Assembly: GCA_041656115.1 (NCBI GenBank)
Contig: JBBAED010000005.1
Coordinates: 1 to 64,000, forward strand
From: Dehalococcoidales bacterium
Lineage (GTDB): Bacteria; Chloroflexota; Dehalococcoidia; Dehalococcoidales; UBA5627
Direction of reading: 5' to 3'
Length of the DNA stretch: 64,000 bases
Under the pieces are notes generated by a model that worked only from the letters and a program-made list of their open reading frames with translations, was not told where the DNA came from and made no database searches. The position numbers and the translations under genes are program-made. This document shows, in pieces, positions 62,869-64,000 of the stretch; position 1 is the stretch's first letter; each line of letters starts with the position of its first letter.

Positions 62869-63048
62869 TTAATCGTTTTCTTTGGCTTCTTTTTTGGCCT
62901 TCTTTTTGCGGTCGTTTACGGCATTTTGCAGAATCAGCTCGATTTGTCCGTTAACACTGCGGAACTCCTGAGCCGCCCACTCGTTGAGGCTATCCCATAG
63001 TTCTCCGTTAATGCGGAGGAGGTAGCTTTTCCGTTCTCCCTTTTTCAT
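62869..63048 (-). CDS. Ribbon-helix-helix (Arc-type) DNA-binding protein
   Basis: A 59-residue frame from ATG 63048 to TAA 62869. It has a basic start (MKKGERKSYLLRI), one strand and two helices (INGELWDSLNEWAAQEFRSVNGQIELILQNAV), and a Lys-rich tail. This is the Arc/MetJ-type RHH pattern. It follows the SPFH gene by 18 nt, so it is co-transcribed, and the palindrome at 63970-63990 ahead of the SPFH gene is a candidate operator. Confidence 0.8.
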   Translation of the reverse strand: MKKGERKSYLLRINGELWDSLNEWAAQEFRSVNGQIELILQNAVNDRKKKAKKEAKEND

Positions 63049-63066
63049 TTAAAACCTTTCTCGTTT

Positions 63067-63945
63067 TTACTGGTAAAGCGTGCCGGTGTTAATTACCGGT
63101 GAAGTTGATGATTCGCTGCACAGAACGACCAAAAGATTACTGACCATAGCCGCCTTTTTCTCTTCGTCCAAATCGACTAAGTGCTTTTCGGCAAGCTGTG
63201 AAAGCGCCATTTCCACCATACTGACGGCACCGTTTACAATTTGGCTTCGGGCGGCAACCACTGCCGATGCCTGTTGACGGCGCAGCATCGCTTCGGCGAT
63301 TTCCGGCGCATAAGCTAAATGGCTCAGCCTTGCTTCAATGACCGTAACACCGGCCCTGCCCAGCCTTTCCTGTAATTCGGCTTCCAGCATTTGGTTGATT
63401 TTTTCGGTGCTGGCACGCAGAGTCAATTGCTCCTCGTTGGTATCCTCAAATGAATCATAGGGGTAGGATTGCGCCAGGTGACGCACAGAGGCCTCACTTT
63501 GGATAATTACATACTGCTCGTAGTTATCGACATCAAAACTGGCTTTAAAGGTGTCTTCAACCTTCCAGACAATAACGGCGGCAATCTCAATCGGGTTACC
63601 GACTTTATCGTTAACCTTTAGTTTCTGACCGCTTAAATTGCGCGCGCGCAAACTCATCTTCTTCTTGGCAAAAAACGGGTTAGCCCAGAAGAATCCGTTT
63701 TCTCTGACCGTTCCGGCATATTTACCGAAAAGAATGGTAACCTTGGTTTCGTTGGGGTTAACAATAAAGAGCCCAGGAAGAACCAAAATCACATCGACGG
63801 CTGTTATGATACTTGCCAGAACAATCATCCACACCGGCGACCCGTCGGCGCTTAAAACAAACAGCACGATTGCCGCCACTGCCAAAATAATGGCAACCGC
63901 CAGCATTAAAAAGCCGTTGTACGTTTTGGTAACTTTTTCTTTCAT
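63067..63945 (-). CDS. SPFH/Band-7 domain membrane protein
   Basis: I use ATG 63945, with AAGGAGG five bases upstream (292 residues). A start 18 nt earlier is possible but lacks a site. It has an N-terminal double hydrophobic segment ([62 protein letters not shown]) and the SPFH domain (about 60-250, [65 protein letters not shown]). The family forms membrane scaffolds and helps quality control. The function here is unknown. Confidence 0.9.
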   Translation of the reverse strand: MKEKVTKTYNGFLMLAVAIILAVAAIVLFVLSADGSPVWMIVLASIITAVDVILVLPGLFIVNPNETKVTILFGKYAGTVRENGFFWANPFFAKKKMSLRARNLSGQKLKVNDKVGNPIEIAAVIVWKVEDTFKASFDVDNYEQYVIIQSEASVRHLAQSYPYDSFEDTNEEQLTLRASTEKINQMLEAELQERLGRAGVTVIEARLSHLAYAPEIAEAMLRRQQASAVVAARSQIVNGAVSMVEMALSQLAEKHLVDLDEEKKAAMVSNLLVVLCSESSTSPVINTGTLYQ

Positions 63946-63969
63946 TATAACCTCCTTTTTCATATCATT

Positions 63970-63990
63970 GTGATATCATAATAATATCAC
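63970..63990 (-). promoter_or_regulatory. Inverted repeat ahead of the SPFH-RHH operon (possible operator)
   Basis: GTGATAT (63970-63976) and ATATCAC (63984-63990) form an inverted repeat with a 7-nt spacer, in the region where the -10 of the SPFH-RHH operon should lie. The RHH protein of the operon may bind it (inference). Confidence 0.5.
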
Positions 63991-64000
63991 TATCAGGGAG

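Overview
The window reads as chromosomal DNA of an anaerobic bacterium, most likely Chloroflexota of the Dehalococcoidia type. This is an inference from gene content: dnaA, obgE-nadD, gyrB, hisS, rel and gyrA lie close together, with an archaeal-type ApgM phosphoglycerate mutase, DUF951, a TIGR03960-type radical SAM protein, DUF134/DUF5320/NifX/MinD-ferredoxin genes, and no respiratory or photosynthetic genes. No 16S rRNA is present, so the assignment is not proven. Base composition and codon use look even across the window, and I see no prophage, integrase, transposase or CRISPR array.

Layout. 1-5.3 kb: a leftward run recA-recX-rny-ymdB-PHP phosphoesterase-plsY-like (cut by the window edge). 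5.7-12.4 kb: a tiny His/Cys-rich peptide and a Nfu-type Fe-S protein, then lysC, a membrane protein, apgM, tRNA-Pro(CGG), an alpha/beta hydrolase, mazG and fmt. 12.8-26.3 kb: replication and topology genes (dnaA, obgE, nadD, gyrB, tRNA-Glu, folP-folK-queD, a TPR gene, gyrA), interrupted by three clusters of dispersed palindromic repeats. 26.4-38 kb: an ECF sigma factor with a membrane partner, a radical SAM protein, a HIT protein, an amidase plus amide/urea channel pair, hisS, rel, rpsT and lexA. 38-41.3 kb: plsY, ilvE, DsrE, a J-domain protein and a methyltransferase. 41.4-47.3 kb: a rightward metallocluster locus with a DUF134 regulator, two DUF5320 proteins, two NifX-like proteins, two MinD-type ATPases carrying 2x[4Fe-4S] ferredoxin domains, a CoA-binding protein, a TauE transporter and a NifU/IscU-type scaffold. 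47.3-51 kb: a molybdate/tungstate ABC transporter with a DUF364 protein and a structured leader. 51.2-64 kb: mixed housekeeping and membrane genes (MBL hydrolase, MscS, DUF951, pyrF, folC, lipoprotein, SWIM protein, hemolysin III, rRNA methyltransferase, GIDE-LemA fusion, DrrAB-type ABC exporter, ribbon-helix-helix protein and SPFH protein).

Most striking signals: (1) three repeat families A (about 107 bp), B (156 bp) and C (about 100 bp) recur in a fixed cyclic order with a conserved 12-nt B-A linker, flanking dnaA, nadD/gyrB and queD/gyrA; (2) an ECF sigma/partner pair in which both genes carry the same promoter GCAACC-N16-GTTATCC; (3) the DUF134 locus, whose first gene has a perfect TTGACA-N17-TAATAT promoter followed by a 20-bp perfect palindrome; (4) a folded 5' leader on the Mo/W transporter; (5) TTATCGAAA repeats about one helical turn pair apart beside dnaA, a possible origin signal.
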